Shown piece after piece: positions 1 to 8,277 of a DNA stretch of 64,000 nucleotides. The position numbers were made by a program, and so were the translations under genes. Location: contig NZ_LT607412.1 of the NCBI RefSeq assembly GCF_900091455.1, forward strand, positions 3,038,001-3,102,000, read 5' to 3'. The stretch comes from Micromonospora coriariae (GTDB taxonomy: Bacteria > Actinomycetota > Actinomycetes > Mycobacteriales > Micromonosporaceae). The stretch's first letter is position 1. Each line of letters starts with the position of its first letter. The notes beneath the pieces are model-generated. The model made no database searches, was not told the origin of the DNA, and worked only from the letters and a program-made list of their open reading frames with translations.

Positions 1-3000
1 TCCTCGGCGATCCTTCCGACGAAGACGGTGGAGACGAGGTTCTGCACGTCGAGGCCGAGGATGTCGCGCGGGTTCTGGGAGGCGACGAGCGCGGCGAGGT
101 TCCACTTGCGGGAGTCCCGGGCGAGCCGGACGAGGAACGACCGCCCGGACCGCCAGCCCTCCATGAAGTGCGCCTCGTCCAGGCCGACGAGCTTGCGCGA
201 CGACATCGACCCGCCGTAGCAGCGGCGGACGGCGAGCCGGTGCGCGGTGTGCAGCATCGGCAGGGCGAGTGCCTCCTCGGCGGACCAGTACTCCCGTTCG
301 ATCTTGAGGTCGGGCAGCCGCAACCCGGCCATGGTGATCACCGTGAGCGCCGCGTCGGCGCCGAGCAGCCCTTCCGGCGGCCGGCCGAAGAAGAGCATGG
401 CCAGTGGCATCTCGGCGGTGTCGAGCAGGAGGTTGGCCAGCTCCTTTCCGGCGTCGTCGTCGAGTTGCCCGAGGCAGCTCACCACGTCGTCCAGGGTGGA
501 CGTCTCCTCGGCGGGAACCTGACGGACCGCGTGCCGGAACAGGGTGGCGGTGGACGCCTCGCGAGCCACCTGCGGTGGCACCAGCATCATGCAGATGTCC
601 TGGACCAGCATCCGACGCTCGGCCCGGGCGTTGGAGACCGCGATCTCGAACTCACGGTCACCGGAGGCGCCGGCGCCGAACTCACTGCGCAGCGGCGTTG
701 GGATCAGCGAGTAGGGCGCCAGGGTGCCGTGCTCCGAGCCGGTCAGGTTCAGCACCCGGGAGTACGGCCGCAGCTCCGGCATGGCGCAGAGCCGGGCCAG
801 CGGCCCGGACGGGTCGAGCAGGGTCACCTGGACGCCGCGCCGTGCGGCCAGGTAGCCCAGCGCGCCGAGCAGGGTCGACTTGCCACCGCCCGGCTCGGCC
901 ACGAAGACCGCGAGCCCGGAGCGTTCCCGTACCTCCATGGGGAAGTGCAGGTCGAGGAAGACCGGGCGGCGGCAGGTGCCGGCGGTCCGGCCGATCAGGT
1001 CGCCCCGTCGGTCGCCGACGTTGGAGGCGGCCTGGGGGAGCGCGGCGGCGAGCAGCGGGACCGGCATCCGACGGACGTAGCCGGTGTTGGCGATCGGCTC
1101 GCCGGGGATGAACTCGCGGGCCAGCCAGTCCTGGTTCTTCGGGTGCTGGAGCGAGACGCGCAGCTCCCGGGAGTAGAGCTGGATGAGCCGGCGGGCCCGT
1201 TCCAGGCACTCTTCCCGGGTCCGGCCGCCGACTGCGATCCGGTGCCAGCCGTGGGCGCGGGCCGAGTCGACCGGCAGCCCGGTGGTCATCTCGTCACCGA
1301 TCACCAGCGCGCGCTTGGCCAGCCGCTCCAACTCGGGCGGCGCGTCGATGCCGTGCTCGGCGTAGTCGAGCTGCTGTGAGCGGATCATCCGCAGCCGGTG
1401 TTCGAGATTGCGGAACGAGTCGCCGGAGCCGAGGATGTCGACCCGGGTGGAGATCTCCATCGGCCAGGGAAGCCGCTCGTGGAAGTGCAGCCACGGCTCG
1501 TGCCGTTCCGGGATCTCCAGTGGCTCCATCCGGCCGACGGCGAGCACGGCGACGTGCCGTTCCTCGCCGGTCATGCGGTTGACCAGCTTCACCGTCGAGC
1601 CGTACGGGGTGCGGTAGCGCTCGACCTGCTCGGTCAGGGCGAGCAGGTCACCGCGCTCCCAGCGACCGTTGGTCACCGGGGAGAGCGTGCCCGGAGGTGC
1701 CATGCACAGCGCCACCGAGCGGTAGAGCAACCACTCCAGCTCCTGGGCGGTGACCCTGCGGCCGCGCATGCCGAACGCGCCGAGCACCTCGTCGAACTGC
1801 TCCACTGTGCGGCCCAGCTTGCGGCGTTCGCCTTCGGCGGTGCCCCGCCCGAAGGTGCGCAGCAACCGCTCGGTGAGCGAGTCACCGAGCGACCGGCGGG
1901 CGAAGGTGACGCCCAGGTAGGTCTGCCCCTCGGCGTGGTTGACCGCCATCAGGTGCCGCTGGGCGGCGACCAGGTGGTCGGCCCAGCCGGTGGTGCCGGG
2001 CACGTCGGGCAGCGGCGCCGGGGTGTGCGCGTCGATGGTGCGGGCCCACTCGTCAGCGGGGAACGGCCGGGTGGTGCGGCGCAGGTGCAGCCGGAAGCCG
2101 GCCAGGCCGGCGTACTGCTCGGAGATCGCCGACAGCAACGCCTCGCGTTCGGCGTCGGGGCGGAAGGCCCAGCGCACCTCGGGCAGCCAGTACCAGGCGG
2201 TGACCGTGTTCGGGGTGAAGGTCAGGTGGCCGGCGATCTCGGTGATGGCCAGCTCGACGGACGGGTCCCGGTCCCCAAACTTGATCTTCGGGGCGCGGAC
2301 CCGGACCGGCCGGGTCGGCCGGTCCTGTCGGCTCACGGCCTTCTGTCGGGGCGTGGCTATCTCCCGCCCGGTCGGCTCCGCGCCGCCCGGTCCCGACCGC
2401 GCCGTGCCGGTGGCGCGGCGCGGCGCGCGTTCCAGGGCCGGCCGGTCCGTCGGGCCGGCGCTGGACGGTCCCGCCGCCGGTGCTGCCGGTCGGCTGGGCG
2501 GCGCGGCACCGGGCGGTCGGGTCGTCGCGCCGGTGGTCGACGACGCCGGCGCACCCCCGCCGGTCGGCTCGGTCTCGCCTGGTGGCCGGAGCATCGGCAG
2601 CCGGTCGCCGGCCTGGTGCGGCACCCGGGACTCGCCGGCAGGACTGCCGCCGCGGCGCCGCGGCTCCACCGGCCGCCCACTGCTGGTGGCCGCGTCGTCG
2701 GGGGCCCAGGGCGGTTCCAGGTCGGCGGCCCGGTCCGGCGCCCGGTGGGCCGACTCGGCGGCGGGCGGCTGCTGCGGGATCGCCGGCTGCTCCCGGGGCG
2801 CCGGGGCGGCCGGCACGGCACGCGTCGCGCCCGGCCGGGACGCGCCGAAGAGATCCAGGAACGGGGAGTCGATGTCGGCGTTCTCGCCGGCCGACACCGT
2901 GCTCGGCTCGGCGGGCGGCGGTCGGCGGGGCACTGGTCGGGGGGCCTGGAAGACGCCGACCGCACCGTGCCCGGGCGAGGTCACCAGCGCGGGATCGAGC

Positions 3001-3104
3001 GCCACCTCGTCCTCGGAGTCGGTGTAGTCAATTGACTGCGCACGGTGACCGGTCGGCGCGGCCGGACGGCCGGCCGGGGTACCCGGCGTGGAAGAGCGAC
3101 TCAT
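1..3104 (-). CDS. VirB4/TraC-like conjugation ATPase (C-terminus off window)
   Basis: This is the ATPase that would power a type IV secretion or conjugation-like machine at the inner membrane. About 1034 residues are visible and the 3' end lies beyond the left edge. The first ~270 residues are Pro/Ala/Arg-rich and probably disordered. A VirB4-like domain follows, then Walker A (EPGGGKST, about residues 736-743) and Walker B (GLDEAH, Asp about 976). The frame is open from ATG 3104 to base 1. A GTG at 3179 would add 25 residues, but the ATG is simpler. It lies downstream of the PrgI-like and small membrane genes in one operon. The missing C-terminus makes the exact subfamily uncertain; the ATPase assignment is firm. 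Confidence 0.85.
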   Translation of the reverse strand, partial: MSRSSTPGTPAGRPAAPTGHRAQSIDYTDSEDEVALDPALVTSPGHGAVGVFQAPRPVPRRPPPAEPSTVSAGENADIDSPFLDLFGASRPGATRAVPAAPAPREQPAIPQQPPAAESAHRAPDRAADLEPPWAPDDAATSSGRPVEPRRRGGSPAGESRVPHQAGDRLPMLRPPGETEPTGGGAPASSTTGATTRPPGAAPPSRPAAPAAGPSSAGPTDRPALERAPRRATGTARSGPGGAEPTGREIATPRQKAVSRQDRPTRPVRVRAPKIKFGDRDPSVELAITEIAGHLTFTPNTVTAWYWLPEVRWAFRPDAEREALLSAISEQYAGLAGFRLHLRRTTRPFPADEWARTIDAHTPAPLPDVPGTTGWADHLVAAQRHLMAVNHAEGQTYLGVTFARRSLGDSLTERLLRTFGRGTAEGERRKLGRTVEQFDEVLGAFGMRGRRVTAQELEWLLYRSVALCMAPPGTLSPVTNGRWERGDLLALTEQVERYRTPYGSTVKLVNRMTGEERHVAVLAVGRMEPLEIPERHEPWLHFHERLPWPMEISTRVDILGSGDSFRNLEHRLRMIRSQQLDYAEHGIDAPPELERLAKRALVIGDEMTTGLPVDSARAHGWHRIAVGGRTREECLERARRLIQLYSRELRVSLQHPKNQDWLAREFIPGEPIANTGYVRRMPVPLLAAALPQAASNVGDRRGDLIGRTAGTCRRPVFLDLHFPMEVRERSGLAVFVAEPGGGKSTLLGALGYLAARRGVQVTLLDPSGPLARLCAMPELRPYSRVLNLTGSEHGTLAPYSLIPTPLRSEFGAGASGDREFEIAVSNARAERRMLVQDICMMLVPPQVAREASTATLFRHAVRQVPAEETSTLDDVVSCLGQLDDDAGKELANLLLDTAEMPLAMLFFGRPPEGLLGADAALTVITMAGLRLPDLKIEREYWSAEEALALPMLHTAHRLAVRRCYGGSMSSRKLVGLDEAHFMEGWRSGRSFLVRLARDSRKWNLAALVASQNPRDILGLDVQNLVSTVFVGRIAE

Positions 3105-3187
3105 GCGACCGCCTCGCTCGCGCCGGGGTCTACCGACAGCCTCTTGCCCGCGTCGTGCGATGGACCGGTCGGCGTACACCCGGTCAT
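3101..3187 (-). CDS. possible 28-aa coupled mini-ORF
   Basis: A 28-codon frame begins MTGCTPTG and overlaps the upstream PrgI-like stop by ATGA. Its own stop overlaps the ATPase ATG in the same way. It has a strong Shine-Dalgarno (GGGAGGAG) 5-7 nt before its ATG, inside the upstream gene's last codons. It could be a translational-coupling relay to the ATPase, or chance. No function is recognised. Confidence 0.3.
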   Translation of the reverse strand: MTGCTPTGPSHDAGKRLSVDPGASEAVA

Positions 3188-3546
3188 GCCAGCTCCTCCC
3201 GGATCCTGATCCGGCTACCGACCAGGCGCGGGTCGCGCTGCTCGATCGCCGGCTCCCGGGTGCGTCGCCAGTCGGTCAGCGCGGTGCGGATGACCACCCG
3301 CGCAGGCCGGTCCGGGTCGACGTGCCGGAAGATGAACGACGTGGTCACGATGGCGAGCGCGATCTCCCAGGCCGGGAAGAGCTCGACCGTCAACGTGAAC
3401 AGCCAGTGGATGAACATGTAGAGGGGGACGAGCAGCATGAAGAGCCCGTACTGGGCGTACGGCAGGTGGACCGGAAGGGTGTAGCCGGGCGGCCCGAGGT
3501 AGACCAGGCGGGCCCGGTAGATGTCGTCGTCGGTGCGCAGCCGCAT
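3184..3546 (-). CDS. PrgI/VirB3-like inner-membrane T4SS protein
   Basis: This 120-residue protein has two adjacent hydrophobic helices at about residues 31-70 and a charged C-terminus rich in Arg. That architecture, together with its place directly upstream of a VirB4-like ATPase, is typical of PrgI/VirB3 family components that anchor the ATPase at the membrane. The start is ATG 3546, 12 nt after the stop of the upstream small membrane gene. No clear Shine-Dalgarno is visible, so translation may be coupled. The family call rests on size, topology and context more than on a diagnostic motif. Confidence 0.65.
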   Translation of the reverse strand: MRLRTDDDIYRARLVYLGPPGYTLPVHLPYAQYGLFMLLVPLYMFIHWLFTLTVELFPAWEIALAIVTTSFIFRHVDPDRPARVVIRTALTDWRRTREPAIEQRDPRLVGSRIRIREELA

Positions 3547-3558
3547 CTGGGAACGCGC

Positions 3559-3873
3559 CTATTCGAAGATCAGGTCGATCAGGTAATCGCCGACGAAGAA
3601 GAGTGTGGCCGCGCCGGCGATGAAGGCCAGCCCGACGATCGCGATCGCGGAGCTGGTCAGCACCTTGGAGATCTCGCCCCGGCTGGCCCGCCCGATGAAG
3701 ATGACGCCCAGGACGGCGAGCAGGATTGGCGCGATCTTGCTGGCGAAGAAGGTGACAACACTGTTGGTGTCGATCCCCTTCGGTGCCGGCTCGGCGAGCG
3801 GAGCTGACGCCAGGGTGGAGAGCGCGTGGGCGACGCTGGACGACGCCGTCTCCATGAGCTCGAAGGCGATCAC
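3559..3873 (-). CDS. small two-helix membrane protein, VirB2/TrbC pilin-like
   Basis: The protein has 104 residues. The start is GTG 3873 because GGGGAGG lies 5 nt upstream; a TTG at 3924 would add 17 unlikely residues. It has two long hydrophobic helices (about residues 41-59 and 68-98) joined by a short charged loop (GRASRGEISK). The N-terminus is a mild amphipathic segment. This is the topology of VirB2/TrbC pilins or small T4SS accessory proteins. As the first gene of the operon it probably makes the membrane or pilus subunit used with the PrgI-like and VirB4-like products. No sequence signature proves a pilin. Confidence 0.6.
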   Translation of the reverse strand: MIAFELMETASSSVAHALSTLASAPLAEPAPKGIDTNSVVTFFASKIAPILLAVLGVIFIGRASRGEISKVLTSSAIAIVGLAFIAGAATLFFVGDYLIDLIFE

Positions 3874-4229
3874 TGGAACCTCCCCATATCGCGGCCGGCG
3901 ATGCCGCGGCGGTGCAATAGGCAAGCCTGGCGGGAAATGTGCTCGCAGGGCGCAGCCTTCTCGACCCTGTGTTCGTTACTCACCACGGAGAGTGGCGAGC
4001 TTTGGGCGGTTTTTCCCCGCTTCGGCCCTCCCTCCAGGCTTCGCCATCTCGATGCTGGCCAATTCCAAAGCGTACGGGCCGGCCCGGATTGCGACAAGCC
4101 GCGAAGGGACTGCCCGATACTGCCCGGACGACCGATCGTACACCTGTTCCAATGCGCACGTCAGGGATGGTGTGTCGGGGGCGGACCCGGGTCGGCCGGG
4201 CCGACCGCCACGACCGGTACCGTCTAGTC
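3874..4229. other. divergent intergenic region, T4SS operon / folP
   Basis: About 356 bases hold no convincing gene. The right end carries the folP -10 element. A weak plus-strand hairpin (3979-3999, CTCACCAC/GTGGCGAG) is followed by a run of five T at about 4010 and could act as a terminator or attenuator. The stretch is less GC-rich than the flanking genes. Confidence 0.5.
4218..4223 (+). promoter_or_regulatory. folP -10 hexamer TACCGT (leaderless)
   Basis: TACCGT ends 6 nt before the GTG start of folP. This places the transcription start at the initiation codon. No Shine-Dalgarno precedes that GTG. Confidence 0.6.
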
Positions 4230-5105
4230 GTGACCGATCTGGTGCGGGCCCCGGGCCCGGTGGTGATGGGCGTCCTCAACGTCACGCCGGACTCCTTCTC
4301 CGACGGCGGACGGTACGCCGACCTGGGCTCAGCCGTCGGACACGGCGTCCGTCTGCGTGCCGCGGGGGCGCACCTGGTCGACGTCGGCGGTGAGTCGACC
4401 CGCCCGGGTGCCGAAAGGATCGACGCGGCGACCGAGGCCGACCGCGTGCTGCCGGTCATCCGCGAGCTGACCGCCGCCGGAGTGCCGGTCAGCATCGACA
4501 CCAGCCGCGCCCGGGTGGCCGAGGCGGCCCTGGGCGCGGGCGCGGTCGTCGTCAACGACGTCTCCGGCGGGCTGGCCGACCCGGACATGGCCCGGGTGGT
4601 CCGCGACGCCGGCTGCCCGTGGGTGCTGATGCACTGGCGTGGCCACTCACGGGAGATGCGCGAGCTGGCCAGCTACACCGACGTGGTGGCGGACGTCCGG
4701 GCCGAGCTGGCCCAGCGGATCGACGCGGCGCTGGCCGCCGGAGTGGCCGCCGACCGCATCGTCGTCGACCCCGGCCTCGGGTTCGCCAAGACGGCCGCGC
4801 ACAACTGGGAGTTGAGCGCCCGCCTGCCGGAGCTGCTCGACCTCGGGTACCCGCTGCTCTTCGGCGCCAGCCGCAAGTCCTACCTCGGCCGACTGCTCGC
4901 CGGCCCGGACGGGACGCCGCGACCCACGGCGCAGCGGGAGGCGGCCACCGTCGCCACCAGTGTGCTGGCCGTCGCGGCCGGCGCCTGGGGGGTACGCGTG
5001 CACGACGTCCAGGCCACCGCCGACGCGCTCGCCGTCTGGGTCGCCACCGGCAGCCCGCGTCTGGTCCCCGCCCGTGCCGGCGACGAGCGAGAGGTGCAGC
5101 GATGA
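4230..5105 (+). CDS. folP: dihydropteroate synthase
   Basis: FolP condenses p-aminobenzoate with 6-hydroxymethyl-dihydropterin pyrophosphate to dihydropteroate and is the sulfonamide target. The protein has 291 residues, normal for the family. Motifs include GVLNVTPDSFSDGG (residues 14-27, pyrophosphate loop), GGESTRPGA (about 53-61) and FGASRKS (about 211-217, pterin/phosphate site). Start GTG 4230 matches the conserved N-terminus and follows a TACCGT -10 by 6 nt; upstream in-frame ATGs at 4152 or earlier give non-conserved extensions. The stop overlaps folB by ATGA, so folP-folB-folK-DUF3180 is one operon. folE is not adjacent in this window. Confidence 0.97.
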   Translation: MTDLVRAPGPVVMGVLNVTPDSFSDGGRYADLGSAVGHGVRLRAAGAHLVDVGGESTRPGAERIDAATEADRVLPVIRELTAAGVPVSIDTSRARVAEAALGAGAVVVNDVSGGLADPDMARVVRDAGCPWVLMHWRGHSREMRELASYTDVVADVRAELAQRIDAALAAGVAADRIVVDPGLGFAKTAAHNWELSARLPELLDLGYPLLFGASRKSYLGRLLAGPDGTPRPTAQREAATVATSVLAVAAGAWGVRVHDVQATADALAVWVATGSPRLVPARAGDEREVQR

Positions 5106-5467
5106 CCGACCGGATCCAGCTGACCGGCCTGCGGGCCCGGGGCCGGCACGGGGTGTACGACTTCGAACGGGTCCAGGGGCAGGACTTCGTCGTCGACGCC
5201 GTGCTGGAACTGGACCTCGCCCCGGCCGCCGCCAGCGACGACGTCACCGCCACCGTCCACTACGGTGAGCTGGCCGAACAGCTGGTCGCGGTGGTGACCG
5301 GCGAGCCGGTCAACCTGATCGAGACCCTCGCCGACCGGCTGCTCACGGTCTGCCTGGCCGACGAGCGGGTCACCAGCGCCACCATCACCGTGCACAAGCC
5401 GGAGGCGCCGGTGCCGCACACGTTCACCGACGTGGCCGTCACCATGACCCGGGCGCGTGCCCGGTGA
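5102..5467 (+). CDS. folB: dihydroneopterin aldolase
   Basis: FolB cleaves 7,8-dihydroneopterin to 6-hydroxymethyl-7,8-dihydropterin and glycolaldehyde, the step before FolK. The 121 residues match the family length. Conserved segments are GLRARGRHGVYDFER near the N-terminus and VHKPEAPVPHTF near the C-terminus, the latter with the catalytic lysine region. The ATG overlaps the folP stop by 4 nt and the stop overlaps the folK GTG, so all three are translationally coupled. FolB works as an octamer in the cytoplasm. Confidence 0.96.
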   Translation: MTDRIQLTGLRARGRHGVYDFERVQGQDFVVDAVLELDLAPAAASDDVTATVHYGELAEQLVAVVTGEPVNLIETLADRLLTVCLADERVTSATITVHKPEAPVPHTFTDVAVTMTRARAR

Positions 5468-5991
5468 CCCGTGCGGTGCTCTCGCTCGGCAGCAACCTGG
5501 GCGACCGGCTGGGTCACCTGCGTACGGCCGTCGCCACGCTCGGCGACAGCGTGCTGGTGCTCTCCGGCGTGTACGAGACTCCACCGTGGGGCGACGCCGA
5601 TCAGCCCGCGTACCTCAACGCGGCGCTGCTGGCCCAGGACGACGCCGCCACCCCTCGCGACTGGCTGGAGCGGGCGCGGGCCGCGGAGCGCGCGGCCGGC
5701 CGGGCACGTGACCCGCAGCGGCGGTTCGGGCCGCGCACCCTCGACGTGGACGTGATCGCGGTCTGGGGCGACGACGACGAGCCGGTGCTCAGCGACGACC
5801 CCGAGCTGACCCTGCCGCACCCCCGGGCGCACCTGCGCGCCTTCGTGCTGCGACCGTGGATCGACATCCAGCCGTACGGGCGGCTGCCCGGTCACGGCTG
5901 GTTGACCGACCTGCTCACCGCCGGCCCGGCCGCCGACGACGCGCTGGATCTGCGCCCCCGGCCGGAACTGGCGTTAGAGTCGACGGCATGA
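5464..5991 (+). CDS. folK: 2-amino-4-hydroxy-6-hydroxymethyldihydropteridine pyrophosphokinase
   Basis: FolK transfers pyrophosphate from ATP to 6-hydroxymethyl-dihydropterin, making the FolP substrate. The 175 residues show LGSNLGDR near the N-terminus, the signature RRFGPRTLDVDVI with the two Mg-binding aspartates, and LTLPHPRAHLR. The GTG start overlaps the folB stop (GTGA). The stop TGA overlaps the ATG of an 8-codon mini-ORF that leads into the DUF3180 gene. A TAGAGT hexamer lies inside the last codons (5975-5980) and may fire an internal leaderless promoter. Confidence 0.96.
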   Translation: MTRAVLSLGSNLGDRLGHLRTAVATLGDSVLVLSGVYETPPWGDADQPAYLNAALLAQDDAATPRDWLERARAAERAAGRARDPQRRFGPRTLDVDVIAVWGDDDEPVLSDDPELTLPHPRAHLRAFVLRPWIDIQPYGRLPGHGWLTDLLTAGPAADDALDLRPRPELALESTA

Positions 5992-6014
5992 CCGAGCGGA
6001 GCCGGCCGGCATGA
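5988..6014 (+). CDS. 8-aa leaderless/coupled mini-ORF (MTERSRPA)
   Basis: ATG 5988 overlaps the folK stop (ATGA) and lies 7 nt after TAGAGT. The frame reads MTERSRPA and stops at 6014, where its TGA overlaps the ATG of the DUF3180 gene at 6011. The double ATGA arrangement would hand terminating ribosomes from folK, or leaderless ribosomes, to the next gene. This is inferred from layout only. Confidence 0.35.
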   Translation: MTERSRPA

Positions 6015-6550
6015 CGCAGGCGAAGTCCCCACCACCGGGCGGGCCGGGCCCGGACCGGTCACGGATGGGCCCCACCCGGATCTCCACCCTGGTCGTGGCC
6101 GCACTGGCAGCCGCGGCGGTGGCCTGGCTGCTGATCAGCACCCTCTACTACAGCGGCATCCCCCGGCTGCCCTGGCTGCCGGTGGTGACACTGGCCGCGC
6201 TCGCCGTGCTCGAGGCGTACGCCGCCGTCAACACCCGAGGACGGATCGAACGCAAGCCCGGCCGGGACCCGGTCAACCCGCTGCTGGTCGCCCGGTTCGT
6301 GGTGCTGGCCAAGGCGTCGGCGCTGGCCGCGGCCATTTTCGCCGGCTTCTACGCCGGGCTGGCCGGCTGGCTCTTCGTCGAGACCACGCGGGCCGCCACG
6401 GAGGATCGACCGGCCGCCGGGAGCGGTCTGCTCGCCTCGCTGGCGCTGGTGGGCGCCGCGCTCTGGCTTGAGCGCTCCTGCCGGGTGCCGGAGCGCCCGG
6501 ACGACGAGCGTGAGCCCGACCAGCGGGAGAGCCGCCCCGGCCAGCGTTGA
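6011..6550 (+). CDS. DUF3180 family membrane protein
   Basis: This 179-residue protein has four hydrophobic helices: about residues 28-48, 56-75, 98-122 and 137-152. It ends in a charged, hydrophilic tail. Its position directly after folK is the conserved actinobacterial position of DUF3180 proteins, whose function is unknown. Start ATG 6011 overlaps the mini-ORF stop and has no own Shine-Dalgarno. The gene ends the folate operon; tandem small hairpins follow at 6575-6607. Confidence 0.8.
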   Translation: MTQAKSPPPGGPGPDRSRMGPTRISTLVVAALAAAAVAWLLISTLYYSGIPRLPWLPVVTLAALAVLEAYAAVNTRGRIERKPGRDPVNPLLVARFVVLAKASALAAAIFAGFYAGLAGWLFVETTRAATEDRPAAGSGLLASLALVGAALWLERSCRVPERPDDEREPDQRESRPGQR

Positions 6551-6574
6551 GAGGCCCCCGGGGTCTCCCGACAG

Positions 6575-6607
6575 CCCCTGACAGGGGGTTACGCCCGGCT
6601 CCGGGCG
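6575..6607 (+). terminator. tandem short hairpins after folate operon
   Basis: Two perfect inverted repeats occur in tandem: CCCCTG-A-CAGGGG (6575-6587) and CGCCCGG-CT-CCGGGCG (6592-6607). No T tract follows. A TACGGT hexamer at 6612-6617 may be the -10 of the next gene, with an ~80-nt leader. Confidence 0.4.
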
Positions 6608-6700
6608 CAGGTACGGTGCCTGCGATCGGAGAGCAACGGCCGCCCCGGTCCGTCCGCGCGCACCGGACCGGGGGCGGCCGGCCAGTGGGGAGGCGGCGTC

Positions 6701-7915
6701 ATGGGGTACGAAGAAGCGGGCCGGGAAGGGTCGGTCGAGCCCTCGTCCGGGGTGCCCGCCGCCGTTCTGGAGAACGTCTTCGACGACCCCAGCCAGGGTG
6801 AGCCCGGTCGGGACCGGGTCGGCGTGCACCTGGGGTGGGAGGTCCTGCTGCTCGCCGGTGTCGCCACTCTGGGCTGGCTGCTCTGGCGGGTCGACTCGGA
6901 CGTGCTGCGCGGCGACAGCCTGCGCACCCTGCTGGTCGGCATGGTCGGGCTCGGGCTGCTCACCCTCGCGGCCGGGGTGAGCCTGCGTACCGCCGCACCG
7001 AACCTGGCCGTCGGGCCGGTAGCGGTCGCCGCCGCGCTGCACTACGCGGAGCAGGGTGACCAGGGCCTGGCGGCGTCCGTCGGCCCGGCGGTCGGGGTCG
7101 CCGCGCTGGCCGGACTGGCGCTGGCGCTGGCGGTGGTGGTGCTGCACGTGCCGGGCTGGGCGGCCAGTCTCGCCGGTGCCGCCGGCGTGGTGGTGTACAT
7201 CGAACGCCGGTCGGCGCCCGTGCTGGTGCAGGGCGACTACGACCCCGGGCGGAGCGCCGGCTACCTCTTCGCCGGGTTCGCCGCGGTGGCGGTCCTCGGC
7301 GGGCTGTTCGGCGCCATCCGGGCGATCCGCCGGCTGGTCGGCCGGTACCGGCCGGTCACCGATCCGGCCCGTCGCCGGGGAGTGGTGGCTGCCGTGGTCA
7401 CCGCGCTCGCACTGGTCGGCTCCACCGTGCTCGCCGCCCTCGCCGGCGTGCTGCTCGCCGCCAACGGCCCGGGGCCGGTCACGCCCGACCCCGGGCTGGA
7501 CTGGACAGTACTGGCGATCGGGGTGGCCCTGCTCGGCGGCACCAGCGCGTACGGCCGTCGGGGTGGGCTGTTCGGCACCCTGCTGGCGGTGGGCCTGGTC
7601 ACCGTCTTTCAGGCGTACGCGCTGGCGCGCGGCTGGACGTTCGACCACTGGACGGTCGGCGGCGTCGCGCTCGGTGTCGGACTGCTGGTCACCCGCCTGG
7701 TCGAGACGTTCGGACGGCCCCGGCCGGACAGCACCGACGCGCCCGAGCCGGTCGGCGACGGCACGATCAGCACGGGCTGGGCGATGCCCCGGTCGCAGCC
7801 GGTCGACAGCTGGCCCCCCACCCTGCCGACGCCGGCCGCGCCGCAACCGGTCGACCCGTGGCGGGATCCGCGCTGGGAGGACAGCCCGCGCCGGTGGGAC
7901 GCCGGTGAGCGGTGA
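6701..7915 (+). CDS. ABC transporter permease-like polytopic membrane protein
   Basis: A 404-residue protein with about ten hydrophobic helices between residues 45 and 345. A charged N-terminal leader (~40 residues) and a Pro/Asp-rich cytoplasmic tail flank them. The helix pattern and phrases such as YLFAGFAAVAVLGGLFGAI resemble the BPD_transp_2 (RbsC/branched-chain) permease fold. No ATPase or binding protein of that class is adjacent, so transport is uncertain. ATG 6701 has GGGGAGG 7 nt upstream. The next small gene starts independently. Confidence 0.6.
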   Translation: MGYEEAGREGSVEPSSGVPAAVLENVFDDPSQGEPGRDRVGVHLGWEVLLLAGVATLGWLLWRVDSDVLRGDSLRTLLVGMVGLGLLTLAAGVSLRTAAPNLAVGPVAVAAALHYAEQGDQGLAASVGPAVGVAALAGLALALAVVVLHVPGWAASLAGAAGVVVYIERRSAPVLVQGDYDPGRSAGYLFAGFAAVAVLGGLFGAIRAIRRLVGRYRPVTDPARRRGVVAAVVTALALVGSTVLAALAGVLLAANGPGPVTPDPGLDWTVLAIGVALLGGTSAYGRRGGLFGTLLAVGLVTVFQAYALARGWTFDHWTVGGVALGVGLLVTRLVETFGRPRPDSTDAPEPVGDGTISTGWAMPRSQPVDSWPPTLPTPAAPQPVDPWRDPRWEDSPRRWDAGER

Positions 7916-7968
7916 GCCGTGCCGCGTCCGCCGAGCCGGAGCTGATCTCGACCGTTAGGCTCGGCGGC

Positions 7969-8277
7969 ATGACCGACACACCTGCCGCCACCCCCGGCGG
8001 ATCCTCGTTCGAGGAGCTCGACGCGCTGTCCACCGAGGAGCTGCGGGAGCGGGCGTTCGCCCGGGCCCGGGAGCACCGCGACGTGGGTTTCTACTGGTCG
8101 GTGCTGCGGCACCTGCCGAACGCGGACGAGGCGACGGTGCTGGACGGCGCGCCGAACTCGATCGGCCCGACCATCGACGAGGCGAACGCTCTGTGGCGGG
8201 AGCTGACCGGCCACGGTTACGAGGAGTCGGCGCCGCTGCTGCGGGCCGCCTTCATCGACTACCTGTTGAAGCACTGA
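7969..8277 (+). CDS. small conserved acidic protein, unknown function
   Basis: A 102-residue soluble acidic protein with helical segments (STEELRERAFARAREH) and a conserved-looking core (FYWSVLRHLPNADEA). I do not recognise a named domain. Start ATG 7969 is preferred over GTG 7912, which overlaps the previous stop. The reason is that TAGGCT (7956-7961) sits 7 nt before ATG 7969, the leaderless pattern seen throughout this window, and the intervening codons look non-coding. Confidence 0.7.
   Translation: MTDTPAATPGGSSFEELDALSTEELRERAFARAREHRDVGFYWSVLRHLPNADEATVLDGAPNSIGPTIDEANALWRELTGHGYEESAPLLRAAFIDYLLKH

Noticed and set aside
6059..7846. 595-aa minus-strand frame opposite DUF3180 and permease-like genes
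   Set aside because: It crosses two plus-strand genes with proper starts and has His/Gln-rich shadow composition.
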